In this document: positions 51,086 through 61,580 of the stretch, in pieces | Layout of the letters: every line of letters begins with the position of its first letter | Numbering within the stretch: position 1 is the first letter of the stretch | From: Tragulus kanchil | Lineage: Eukaryota > Chordata > Mammalia > Artiodactyla > Tragulidae | NCBI GenBank assembly: GCA_022376925.1 | Contig: JAIOJX010000005.1 | Location: 89,363,501 to 89,427,500 of the forward strand | Direction: 5' to 3' | DNA: 64,000 bases | The notes under the pieces: model-generated | The model's database searches: none | What the model was told of the DNA's origin: nothing | What the model saw: only the letters and a program-made list of their open reading frames with translations | Position numbers and translations under genes: made by a program

Positions 51086-51846
51086 ATGGCGGCTCCAGGA
51101 GAGAGCGGGGCTTCAGGTGGAGGAGGCAGCACAGAAGAAGCATTTATGACCTTCTACAGTAAGGTGAAGCATATAGAGAAGAGAGATTCAGTTCTAACGC
51201 CCAAAAAATCAAATTGAAAGTTTGTCTCGTCCTGGTTCCTCCTCCTTCAATTTGAACCCGTTTGAGGTTCTTCAGATAGATCCTGAAGTGTCAGATGAGG
51301 AAATAAAAAAGCGGTTTCGGCAGTTATCCATACTGGTGCATCCTGACAAAATCAAGATGATGCTGACAGAGCACAAAATGCCTTTGAAGCTGTGGACAAA
51401 GCTTACAAGTTGCTACTGGATCAGGAACAAAAGAAGAGGGCCTTGAATGTAATTCAGGCAGGAAAAGAATACGTGGAACACACCGTGAAAGAACGAGAAA
51501 AAGCAATTAAAGAAGGAAGGAAAGCCTACAAATGTGGAGGAGGATGATCCTGAGCTGTTTAAACAAGCTGTATACAGACAGACAATGAAACTCTTTGCTG
51601 AGCTGGAAATTAAAAGGAAAGAGAGAGAAGCCAAAGAGATGAACGAAAGGAAGCGACAAAGGGAGGAAGAGATTGAAGCTCAAGAAAAAGCCAAACGAGA
51701 AAGGGAGTGGTAGAAAAATTTTGAGAAAAGTTGAGACGGTCACGTGGACACCTGGTGAAACTTACAAGCAAGTACAAAGGGGAAGAAAGAGAAGAAAAAC
51801 TGGACCTTCCTGAGAACACCAAAAGTAAAAATGGAGTAGCGAATGA
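51086..51846 (+). pseudogene. DNAJC8: DNAJC8 processed pseudogene, second copy (carries the 3' UTR)
   Basis: Same retrocopy 1189 bp further on (duplication D16). It shares the insertion and stop codons of the first copy, so both descend from one insertion. It adds an extra A near 51207 and loses one A near 51350 (DKNQ codons). Between about 51205 and 51320 it differs from the first copy at some ten substitutions, several restoring the parental residues (PEV, DEE, KKR), while 50 or more bases on each side are identical. The 3' UTR runs to AATAAA (52533-52538) and a poly(A) run at 52550-52563. Confidence 0.9.
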
Positions 51847-52599
51847 CTGCCAGGGGTCATGGTGACTGCCAGGGGTCACGGCCACAGAACCTTCCCTCAC
51901 CCATCTCCCCTTCTGCTTTGAAGGACTCACTCTTTCCTTCCATTTTCACCCCAACATAGAGTACTATTTGCTTTTTAGTCCATTTTGTTTTCAATACAAT
52001 TTAATACCGATCAGAGTAATTCTTTTGTACATTGAAATGAGGGGCTCGGTTTAAAAAGAAACCTCCCCTGACCTGTACCCCTAGACCATCCGGGACTGGA
52101 AGGTGCTGCCTTCTCTTCCCACAGCCTGTGACTTAATATTTTGTACTTCACTGAATTGTGATGGCTAGAAACTTTGTGTAGAGTTTGTGGAAATCATCCA
52201 GTTAAACATACTGTGGACACTGGTGTTGCCGTGACTGCAGAGGCAAGCCTGGGCCACCTTAGGAAGCCCCTTCGCTTCAGTTGCTTGCTTCTGGATGTGG
52301 CATCCTTTGAAGCCCTAGATCAGATTGGAAGGCAGTGGACACACACAGCAGTCACTGGACACCCTGCCGTGTCCTGGTGTTTGGCATGTGCTTTCTCGAC
52401 TGTCTGACTCCCGGGTGGCATGAGGCTCCAAGCCACCCAACCTGTTTACTTTCCAAAGAGCTAGCGTCCTCCATCCCCTTCCGTGGTGTCCTCACCTGTC
52501 TGCATTTGTTAGTGGTAACATTCTGTATGTGTAATAAATTTTTATATCCTAAAAAAAAAAAAAGTGGAGATCTGAAAGTTGTGTGCCAGGAAAAATAAA

Positions 52600-53138
52600 A
52601 AGAAACTGTGTGCAGAGAGAAGTGTGAATGCATGTGTGTGTATGCACGCGTGTACACGCATGCATGCACATGTAGGTGCCTGCATGATTGTTTAAGCCTG
52701 TGTGATTGTTTAAGATCAGAGTGAAAAGGAAATTACATTTCATAGAAAACTAGGTCTTATTTCAGATCACATGTCTTTTCTGACATTCTTAACAGTAACT
52801 GCAGTAATTGTTACCAGGCCAGTTTCCTGAGCGTTGGCTTGACACATGAATTCCTTTCCCTGACTCTGATAGCCTGGTGCAAAGTCAGAGTGATTTCCTC
52901 ATTATGACTCAGAACTTAGTGACTAGAAAAAAAATTAGCAGATTTCACAATATGCTAGTTTTTTATCCAGACAAATATTTAACCTTTGGTGATCAGAGCA
53001 AATAAATATATGACCAAATATATTCGTCACTTTAGGAAAGAAAGTGGGCTCATGGTCTCCCAGAGGCTGAGAGGCCCAGAGGCTGGACCAAAATTTCTCC
53101 AGGTGCTTTAATAGGTAACCAGGTGGGGACCCAGGATA
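52600..53138. other. Intergenic DNA after the pseudogene
   Basis: An alternating purine-pyrimidine stretch rich in TGCA/GTGT words at 52625-52690, then unique sequence with no gene. Confidence 0.5.
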
Positions 53139-53165
53139 AAACATCCTGAAAAAGACTGAGGTGGG

Positions 53166-53300
53166 ACTTTCCCTATCGTCCAGTGGCTAAGACTCTGAAC
53201 TTCCAATGCAGGGGGACAGGGTTCCATCCCTGGTCAGGAAACTAGATCCCATATGCCTCAACTAAGACCTTCAGAGCTAAACCAAAAAAATTTTTTTTAA
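53166..53300 (+). mobile_element. Short CHR SINE (copy 54271-54405)
   Basis: GGGACTTTCCCTATCGTCCA, CTTCCAATGCAGGGGGACAG and GGTTCCATCCCTGGTCAGGA, with an A/T-rich tail. Confidence 0.82.
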
Positions 53301-54240
53301 AAAAGACTGAGCTTATCTAGTCAAATTACCCAATTATAAGAGCCAACTGCTTTAGTTCCAGTTTACATACTGAAAACCATATCTCAAATATCTTTATCTC
53401 AACCCCTTTGCTTATGAAGTAGAGGAAGAAGTAGACGAATTAATTAGAAGTTAATTAAATTTCAGGCAGTTTTAATTAAGGGGCTATAAATCAAGGCAAA
53501 CCTAGAAATGTTACCTAACTCTAATTAAAAGAGCAATAAAAATCAACAAAGTAATCCAATAAAACTGTATTTTACCTGCAAATTTTTACATCATCACTGC
53601 CTAATTAAGTGAACCAAAAATTGGGGAGTTGGAGTGGGGAAGGGGTTATATTTAAGTATGAACAATTTGGGGGAAAGACACTAGAGATGAGTATAATCAG
53701 AGCTTCTTTTCTTCTGTACCTTTAGTGAAATCTCTTGAACATCTGGTAACCATGGGTGACTCTAGACAGGAAGTATTAACATATAGATCTTCATGTTAAG
53801 CACACAATGCATTCTTGGAACACATTAAGTGCAAAATACTAGTCTCTTGGATCTTTCATCACACAAGGTTGTGGAGAAGTTCATTACAGGGCTTCTGTTC
53901 TAATGACTAGCTTTTACTTTTGCTAGTTAAATGATGAAATGGTACTGGTGATTCAGGATCAGTGTAATTTGTGTTTGATGTTCAGAGTGGTTGACTAAAT
54001 AGCACATTTCCCATCCTAAGGCTATATGTATCTTTGGGTACCAACCCTTGCAAGGCTGGAATTGCTGATGTGAAGACAGCGATTGCCCACCCACTGGGAA
54101 AGAGCTAGAAGAAGGTGACCAATTTTTAAAGCACTAAGGTCCTTTAGACAGAGAAGATGGGGGACTGTCTATCTGACCTGTTTACTTGCTATTACTGAGT
54201 CCAGCCATCAGGTCTTCATCTGGTCAAGAGCTCACCACCC
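53301..54240. other. Unique intergenic DNA (repeated at 54406-55350)
   Basis: No gene and no repeat family recognised. Several AATTAATTAG-like AT-rich words. Confidence 0.5.
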
Positions 54241-55502
54241 TCAGTAACATCCTGAAAAGACTGAGGTGGGACTTTCCCTATCGTCCAGTGGCTAAGACTC
54301 TGAACTTCCAATGCAGGGGGACAGGGTTCCATCCCTGGTCAGGAAACTAGATCCCATATGCCTCAACTAAGACCTTCAGAGCTAAACCAAAAAAATTTTT
54401 TTTAAAAAAGACTGAGCTTATCTAGTCAAATTACCCAATTATAAGAGCCAACTGCTTTAGTTCCAGTTTACATACTGAAAACCATATCTCAAATATCTTT
54501 ATCTCAACCCCTTTGCTTATGAAGTAGAGGAAGAAGTAGACGAATTAATTAGAAGTTAATTAAATTTCAGGCATTTTTAAATTTAAAGGGGGCTATAAAT
54601 CAAGGCAAACCTAGAAATGTTACCTAACTCTAATTAAAAGAGCAATAAAAATCAACAAAGTAATCCAATAAAACTGTATTTTACCTGCAAATTTTTACAT
54701 CATCACTGCCTAATTAAGTGAACCAAAAATTGGGGAGTTGGAGTGGGGAAGGGGTTATATTTAAGTATGAACAATTTGGGGGAAAGACACTAGAGATGAG
54801 TATAATCAGAGCTTCTTTTCTTCTGTACCTTTAGTGAAATCTCTTGAACATCTGGTAACCATGGGTGACTCTAGACAGGAAGTATTAACATATAGATCTT
54901 CATGTTAAGCACACAATGCATTCTTGGAACACATTAAGTGCAAAATACTAGTCTCTTGGATCTTTCATCACACAAGGTTGTGGAGAAGTTCATTACAGGG
55001 CTTCTGTTCTAATGACTAGCTTTTACTTTTGCTAGTTAAATGATGAAATGGTACTGGTGATTCAGGATCAGTGTAATTTGTGTTTGATGTTCAGAGTGGT
55101 TGACTAAATAGCACATTTCCCATCCTAAGGCTATATGTATCTTTGGGTACCAACCCTTGCAAGGCTGGAATTGCTGATGTGAAGACAGCGATTGCCCACC
55201 CACTGGGAAAGAGCTAGAAGAAGGTGACCAATTTTTAAAGCACTAAGGTCCTTTAGACAGAGAAGATGGGGGACTGTCTATCTGACCTGTTTACTTGCTA
55301 TTACTGAGTCCAGCCATCAGGTCTTCATCTGGTCAAGAGCTCACCACCCTCAGTTCACCCAATCACTTATTCCCAAAGTCCTCACTTTGACTCGGTAGGT
55401 ATACTCCAAGGTACAGTCTTGCTGCCTGAAAACATGAGGTTTTCACTAGGGAAAATTGATACTTAATGTGTGACTGAGGTGGGGAACGTCAGGGCATCTT
55501 AT

Positions 55503-55695
55503 CCAAGAGCAGGGTTTCCTGACCTCAGCATCAGTGACCTCTGGAGCCAGATAATTCTTGCGCAGGGCTGTCCTGTGCATTAGAGGTTAGTCAGCAGCAT
55601 CCCTGGCCTTTACTCTGTCATGCCAACAGCAACTGCTCAGGTTGTGACAATTAAAAATATCTCCAGACATTGTCACATCTGTCCTGGGGAACAAA
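55503..55695 (-). mobile_element. MER5A-like hAT-Charlie element
   Basis: GGGCTGTCCTGTGCATTAGA, GCATCCCTGGCCT and CTCCAGACATTGTCACATCT are antisense MER5A words. Confidence 0.78.
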
Positions 55696-55849
55696 TACCC
55701 CCCTATTAGGACCCCAGATCCCAGTCCTGGTAGGTGGAAGGAGGAATTTCTGCTCTTTGTAAGAGGGAAAAGTCTTGTTATCTTATCTCATGATCTAAGA
55801 CGAGAAAGGCATCCTCTCCTCCTGCACTTCATACCCCCATGTCAACCTC

Positions 55850-56075
55850 CAGTAAGCAAAGCAAAGTGTCAGTTGCTCAGTTGTGTCTGGCTCTTTGCTA
55901 TCCTGTGGGCTATACCCCATCAGGCTCCTCTGTAAAATGGGATTCTTCAGGAAAGAATACTAGAGTGGGGTGCTGTTCCCTTCTCCAGAGGATCTCCCCC
56001 ACCAGGGATGAAACCAGGGTCTCCTGAGATAGCAGGCAGGTTCCTCACTGCCTGAGCCACCAGGGAAGCCCCAAC
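55850..56075 (-). mobile_element. Bov-A2 SINE
   Basis: GCAAAGTGTCAGTTGCTCAG, CTCTTTGCTATCCTGTGGGC and GCCTGAGCCACCAGGGAAGC, the antisense Bov-A/tA unit. Confidence 0.87.
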
Positions 56076-56149
56076 CTCCAATAGGAAGCTCCTAAATTGT
56101 TTCTTCACCAGTTTGATAAATCTTTGCTGATGTAACCCAGTAAGCTGTT

Positions 56150-56697
56150 AGGTTTTTTTTTGTTTTTTTGTTTTTTTTTAATTTTGCTGCACTGGGTCTC
56201 AGATTGTGGGATCTAGTTCCATGACCAGGATCAAACCAGGACACCCTACATTTGTTGTTACTGTTCAATCCCTGAGTCCTGTCTGACTCTTTGTGACTCC
56301 ATGGACTGCAGTATACCAGGCTTCGCTGTCCTTCACTATCTCCTTGTGTTTGCTCAAACTCATGTCCATTGAGTCAATGATGCCATCCAACCATCTCATC
56401 CTCTCTTGCCCCCTTCTCCTCCTGCCCTCAATCTTTCCCAGCCTCAGGGTCTTTTCCAATGAGTCAACTCTTCGCATCAGGTGGCCAAAGTATTGGAGCT
56501 TCAGCTTCAGCATCAGTGTTTCCAATGAATATTCAGGGTTGATTTTCTTTAGGATTGACTGGTTTGATGTCCTTGCTGTCCAAAGGACTCTCAAGAGTCT
56601 CTTCAGCACCACAGTTCTAAAGCATCAATTCTCCAGTGCTTAGCCTTCTTTATAGTTCACTTGGAATGTAGCTACTGGACCACCAAGGAAGTCCCTC
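56150..56697 (-). mobile_element. Short CHR SINE split by a BovB insertion
   Basis: Left part TGCTGCACTGGGTCTCAGAT and TCCATGACCAGGATCAAACC; right part TACTGGACCACCAAGGAAGT (to 56697). Between them lies the BovB piece (56253-56655). Confidence 0.72.
56253..56655 (-). mobile_element. BovB (RTE) LINE 3' fragment
   Basis: The minus strand encodes the C-terminal tail of the BovB protein: words such as LKLQYFGHLMRR, LGKIEGRRRRG, MRWLDGI and AVHGVTKSQT (frame 56612-56265). This is past the reverse transcriptase core, so it is a 5'-truncated, inactive copy. BovB is the RTE element typical of ruminants. Confidence 0.92.
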
Positions 56698-57107
56698 AGT
56701 TTTTCTTGTAATGAATGATTTTGCTGCTGAGACTCCATTTTCCTTTCCTTGCTCTTTTGTTCAAAGATATATATTTTTTTCAGATCTCTAGGTTACTAAG
56801 ATGCAAGGTTATTTTTCCTATATATTGCATGTCTTCCTGTCACATGGGTTGAAACTGTTCTCTTTGCTGTCACCCTAAATCAGACCCCCAAATCAGCTCA
56901 CGTGATTTCATCCTTTGCTGATTCTTTTGTCCTGGCAGTCATAGTCTAGGTCAGAGCTCTTCACCACAATGGGCCCAAGAAGAAAACCCACAGGTGTAAT
57001 CCTGTCCATGGTCCTTCTCAACTTGGGAAGCAAACCTTGATCTTGCCCTTTTCTCCTGCCCACCCACGCCCTTCACCCAGAGAAGTCTGGCCTTGACTTA
57101 GGAAGTT

Positions 57108-57300
57108 GTTCTCACGCTGGAGCTGACATCAGCAAGGCCTGGTGATACAGATTGCTGGGTCCCAACCTCAGCCTTGGGATCTGCTCTGGGGTGAGGGGTG
57201 CGATGATTTGCAATTGTAGCCAGTTCCAGGGGATACCAGTGCGTCTGCTCCAGGCACCACTGCCTGAGAACCACTGCTGGTAGTTGTGAGGCCGAGGAAA
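57108..57300 (+). mobile_element. MER20-like hAT-Charlie element (copy 58257-58449)
   Basis: GGTGATACAGATTGCTGGGT, CCAGTTCCAGGGGATACCAG and CCTGAGAACCACTGCTGG resemble the MER20/MER5 group, diverged. Confidence 0.55.
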
Positions 57301-57324
57301 AAGCCCTCCTGGTGAGTCTGAAAA

Positions 57325-57415
57325 GAATCTGTATGACTGAATTACTTTGCTGTGCACCTGAAGCTAACACAACATTGGTAATCAACTACACTCCAATATA
57401 AAATAAAATCTTTTT
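57325..57415 (+). mobile_element. L1 3' tail (copy 58474-58564)
   Basis: TGACTGAATTACTTTGCTGT, GAAGCTAACACAACATTGGT and CTCCAATATAAAATAAAA, the artiodactyl L1 terminus. Confidence 0.75.
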
Positions 57416-59289
57416 AAAAAGAGGTACAGACCTTCATTTGTATAATTAGTAAGTCACGAGAATGCAACATATAGCATAAGAAATATGGTCAATAGTATTT
57501 TAATAACTTTGTATGGGGACAGATGATCACCATCATGGTGATCATTTCATAATAGATGCCAATGTCAAATACTATGTATATGTTAGTATACCTGAAACAT
57601 TCAAAAGAATATATGTGTATATATATGTATATATAAAATACAACACTATAATACATACACATTTCAGTTTCTTCACCCACAGGTGGATTTCCGGCTTGCT
57701 GGCTTTCAAAAAGAGATATTTTACCATATTCATTTGATGAAAGACATAACATTTACTAACATTGAAACTTATGGATATTTACTAGGTAATTGTATTCAGA
57801 AATAGGGAAGGGAAGGAGCAGGAGACTTGGAATGGGAATACCTGGGTTCTAGTCTGTGTTGCTTCATGGCATGTTGCAAATACTCAGTTTCCTTTCCTTG
57901 CTCTTTTGTTCAAAGATATATATTTTTTTCAGATCTCTAGGTTACTAAGATGCAAGGTTATTTTTCCTATATATTGCATGTCTTCCTGTCACATGGGTTG
58001 AAACTGTTCTCTTTGCTGTCACCCTAAATCAGACCCCCAAATCAGCTCACGTGATTTCATCCTTTGCTGATTCTTTTGTCCTGGCAGTCATAGTCTAGGT
58101 CAGAGCTCTTCACCACAATGGGCCCAAGAAGAAAACCCACAGGTGTAATCCTGTCCATGGTCCTTCTCAACTTGGGAAGCAAACCTTGATCTTGCCCTTT
58201 TCTCCTGCCCACCCACGCCCTTCACCCAGAGAAGTCTGGCCTTGACTTAGGAAGTTGTTCTCACGCTGGAGCTGACATCAGCAAGGCCTGGTGATACAGA
58301 TTGCTGGGTCCCAACCTCAGCCTTGGGATCTGCTCTGGGGTGAGGGGTGCGATGATTTGCAATTGTAGCCAGTTCCAGGGGATACCAGTGCGTCTGCTCC
58401 AGGCACCACTGCCTGAGAACCACTGCTGGTAGTTGTGAGGCCGAGGAAAAAGCCCTCCTGGTGAGTCTGAAAAGAATCTGTATGACTGAATTACTTTGCT
58501 GTGCACCTGAAGCTAACACAACATTGGTAATCAACTACACTCCAATATAAAATAAAATCTTTTTAAAAAGAGGTACAGACCTTCATTTGTATAATTAGTA
58601 AGTCACGAGAATGCAACATATAGCATAAGAAATATGGTCAATAGTATTTTAATAACTTTGTATGGGGACAGATGATCACCATCATGGTGATCATTTCATA
58701 ATAGATGCCAATGTCAAATACTATGTATATGTTAGTATACCTGAAACATTCAAAAGAATATATGTGTATATATATGTATATATAAAATACAACACTATAA
58801 TACATACACATTTCAGTTTCTTCACCCACAGGTGGATTTCCGGCTTGCTGGCTTTCAAAAAGAGATATTTTACCATATTCATTTGATGAAAGACATAACA
58901 TTTACTAACATTGAAACTTATGGATATTTACTAGGTAATTGTATTCAGAAATAGGGAAGGGAAGGAGCAGGAGACTTGGAATGGGAATACCTGGGTTCTA
59001 GTCTGTGTTGCTTCATGGCATGTTGCAAATACTCAGTCTTTTCATCTATAAGGTGAAGAACCTAGATTTCTTCTCAGAGGACCCTTGCAGTGCTATCATT
59101 CTAGAAAAACTTTCCTGAGAAGGAAGGAAGGAAGCCTCAAAGAAAGCCTATAGGATCCTGTTGAGTTGGAACAGTCTCAACTTGATCTGCCAAGGGGTCT
59201 GCCTGGTCTCCCTTGCTAGACTCAAATGAGTCTGCAGCATCACTCTTAAAAATGAGGCCATTTATGGCACATTTTAACATATCTCTTAT

Positions 59290-60152
59290 AGAAGGCTGAA
59301 ATAATGCCCACCAAAATGTCCAGATCCTAATTCCTGGAACCTGTGAGTATTACATGGTAATGGCACTTTGCAGGTGTGACCAAGTTAAAAGATTCTGAGA
59401 TGGGGAGATTAGGTCAGATTATCCAGGTGGGCCTTACAAGCGTCCTTGTAAGAGGGAGAGAGAAAGGAGAGGAAGGGAGGAGAGGAGACGGCCATGTGGA
59501 GGCAGAGGCAGGGGGAGAAAAGGCAATGTGAGGCGAGGACATGAACTGAGGAATCAGGACAGTCTCTAGATGCTGGAGAAGTCAAGGAACAGAGTCTCAC
59601 CTGGAGCCTTCCCCTGACTTGACACTTCTACCCTGCTGTCACCTTAGTTTTCCTCCCGTAAGACTCATTTCAAACATCTGTCTTCCAGAACCACAAGAGA
59701 AAAAATAAGAAAAACGTGTACTGGATTTTTTTTTCTTCTAATTTTTATTTATTTATTTATTTATTTATGGCTATTCTGGAATTTCACTGCTGCTGCAGGC
59801 TCTTCTCTAGTTGCAGGGAGTGGGGGCTACTCTCTAGTTGATGTGAGCAGGCTTCTTGTTGTGGTGACTTCTCTTGTGGAACTCGGGCTCTAGGGTACAC
59901 GGGTTTCAATAGTTGTGCGCCTGGGCTCAATAGTTGCGACTCTGAGGCCCTGGAATACAGGCTCAATAGTTGTGGCTCACGGGCTTAGTTGCTCTGCAGC
60001 ATGTGGGATCTTCCTGGATCAGGGATTGAACTCATGTCTCCTGCATTGGCAAGTGAACTTGTCACCACTGAGCTACCAGGGAATCTCACATGTGCTGTTT
60101 TAAGCTATCAAATTTATGATAATTTGTTTCACATCCGTGAAAGCCTAATACC
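59290..60152 (+). mobile_element. LTR-like ancient repeat interrupted by a SINE
   Basis: CCTAATTCCTGGAACCTGTG, TTACCxxGTGGGCC-like TCCAGGTGGGCC, GTCCTTGTAAGAG and ACACTTCTACC continue after the SINE as CTGTTTTAAGCTATCA and GAAAGCCTAATACCTG. This resembles a common MaLR/MER-type mammalian repeat; the family name is uncertain. No coding sequence. Confidence 0.5.
59726..60088 (-). mobile_element. CHR-2 type long SINE with TSD
   Basis: (TTTA)n start, GGGCTACTCTCTAGTTGATG, CTCAATAGTTGTGGCTCACG, ACTGAGCTACCAGGGAATCT. ACGTGTACTG and ACATGTGCTG flank it (two mismatches). Confidence 0.85.
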
Positions 60153-60164
60153 TGTTTTTAATGG

Positions 60165-60340
60165 GAGCCTCCTATGTAGCAGATACTTTAGACACAGTAT
60201 CTCTAAGTACTACAGTAATGATGCAAGGCAGATATTATAACACCTTAAGTTAACTGAGGTTTAGAGAGGCAAACTATTATAATCCAAACCATACATGTGA
60301 TCAGTGATGGGGCCCAGATTCAAACCAAAGTCTATCAGAC
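60165..60340 (-). mobile_element. MIR SINE
   Basis: GATGCAAGGCAGATATTATA, GAGGTTTAGAGAGGCAAACT and GGCCCAGATTCAAACC in antisense MIR order. Confidence 0.65.
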
Positions 60341-60659
60341 GCCAGTCTTTCCATTTTGTTACATATTTCTAACCACAAAAAAAATGTACTCCAAAGACTG
60401 AGCAGCATGTTTGGCATATGGTAAGGTCTTGATTCATGCTAGCTTTTATTATTGTTGTTATATGTCTGTGTCTTTGACTATAGATGTCAGCCCAAGTGTA
60501 CTTGGAGTGCAATCACCCTACAGCCAGGGTGGCCTAGGACCCAGCAGATAGAAAAGGTCCCTTTGGCCTTTCCATAACCCATGTGCCTGGAGAGCTTCAA
60601 AGCCACAGAGATCCTCTTCTGTTTCCACATCTCTCTCCTTATCCCACTATTGCTTTTTA

Positions 60660-60853
60660 TTTTTTTAACATTTTTTTGATGTGGATCCTTTTTAAAATCT
60701 TTATTGAATATGTTTACAGCATTGCTTCTGTTTTATGTTTTAGTTTTTTGCCTGCAAGGCATGTGGGATCTTAGCTCCTTGACCAGGGACTGAATCTGCA
60801 CTCCCTGCATTGAAAGGCAGTCTTAACCACTGGACCACCAGGGAAGTCCCTCC
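60660..60853 (-). mobile_element. Short CHR SINE
   Basis: GCATGTGGGATCTTAGCTCC, TTGACCAGGGACTGAATCTG and TTAACCACTGGACCACCAGG, a clear antisense CHR. Confidence 0.85.
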
Positions 60854-60854
60854 C

Positions 60855-61448
60855 ACTGTTCCTAGACATGAGAAAATAAAGGAGCTACAACTGAAAGGAG
60901 AATGAGTAGGAAAATGTACACATAGAGAGGACCTCTGAGATTGAGTCCCTTTTCAGCTGGAATCTTGCTAAACTGATTCTCTCTCTGCCTCTTTAAAGGT
61001 CCCCAGATAGGCCTCTGTGCCTGCATTGACACTATTGAGGAAACCTCCACCTCCTCATCTTCAGTCTCACATATACTGTCTGAGAAGCAGAGGCGCTGAA
61101 GAGCAGGGATATGGGGAGAAAGTGAGAGAACCCACTCCTAAAAGCAAAAACCTCCTCTTGTTTTCTTCTTCCATCTTGGTATTAGAATACCTCAACATTA
61201 GTTTATACCAATATATCAAAGAGAAAATATTTTCATGTGAATAAACGTGAATTGGGACAAGATGTTCTTATTGTGGTGCATGAAAGCAGGTCCCTAAGAG
61301 ATCTAAGCAGGTAAGGCAAGCCCGTGACACACATGGCTCCTTTTCTCCACATCTGACCCGTGGCAGGCATCATCAGTCGATCACAGCATCTTATCTACTA
61401 AACCCAAACCAATTACTTAGAGATGACACTTTAAAGGACGCTTATTTG
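60855..61448. other. Intergenic DNA, nothing recognised
   Basis: Unique-looking sequence with no repeat family or convincing reading frame. Confidence 0.5.
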
Positions 61449-61580
61449 GGACTTCCATGGTGACCCAGTGGTTAAGACTTTGAACTTTCAATGTAGGGGA
61501 TGCAGGTTTGATTCTTGGTCTGGGAACTAAGATCCTATATGCTGCAAGCTGTGGTCCAGAAAAGAAAAAAAAAAAAAAAA
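61449..61580 (+). mobile_element. Short CHR SINE (copy 62570-62691)
   Basis: GGGACTTCCATGGTGACCCA, CAGGTTTGATTCTTGGTCTG and GATCCTATATGCTGCAAGC, with A-run. Confidence 0.82.

Larger units (their letters stand above)
49735..52112 (+). repeat. Duplication D16, offset 1189, includes DNAJC8 pseudogene
   Basis: 49780-50930 recurs at 50969-52112. Junction 50931-50968 (ATAAGATGACTGATGTGAA and so on) is a noisy form of 49750-49780. It splits one retrocopy into two apparent ones. Confidence 0.94.
53139..55354 (+). repeat. Duplication D17, offset about 1105
   Basis: 53141-54245 recurs at 54247-55354. Differences are homopolymer indels and a muddled patch around 54570-54590. It contains a short CHR SINE and otherwise unique intergenic DNA. 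Confidence 0.95.
56738..59036 (+). repeat. Duplication D18, offset 1149
   Basis: 56738-57885 recurs at 57887-59036 with a clean junction. It contains a MER20-like element, an L1 3' end and a TA-rich stretch. Confidence 0.95.

Noticed and set aside
56265..56612. 115-codon minus-strand frame that looks like a protein gene
   Set aside because: It is the C-terminal tail of the BovB retrotransposon protein, 5'-truncated.
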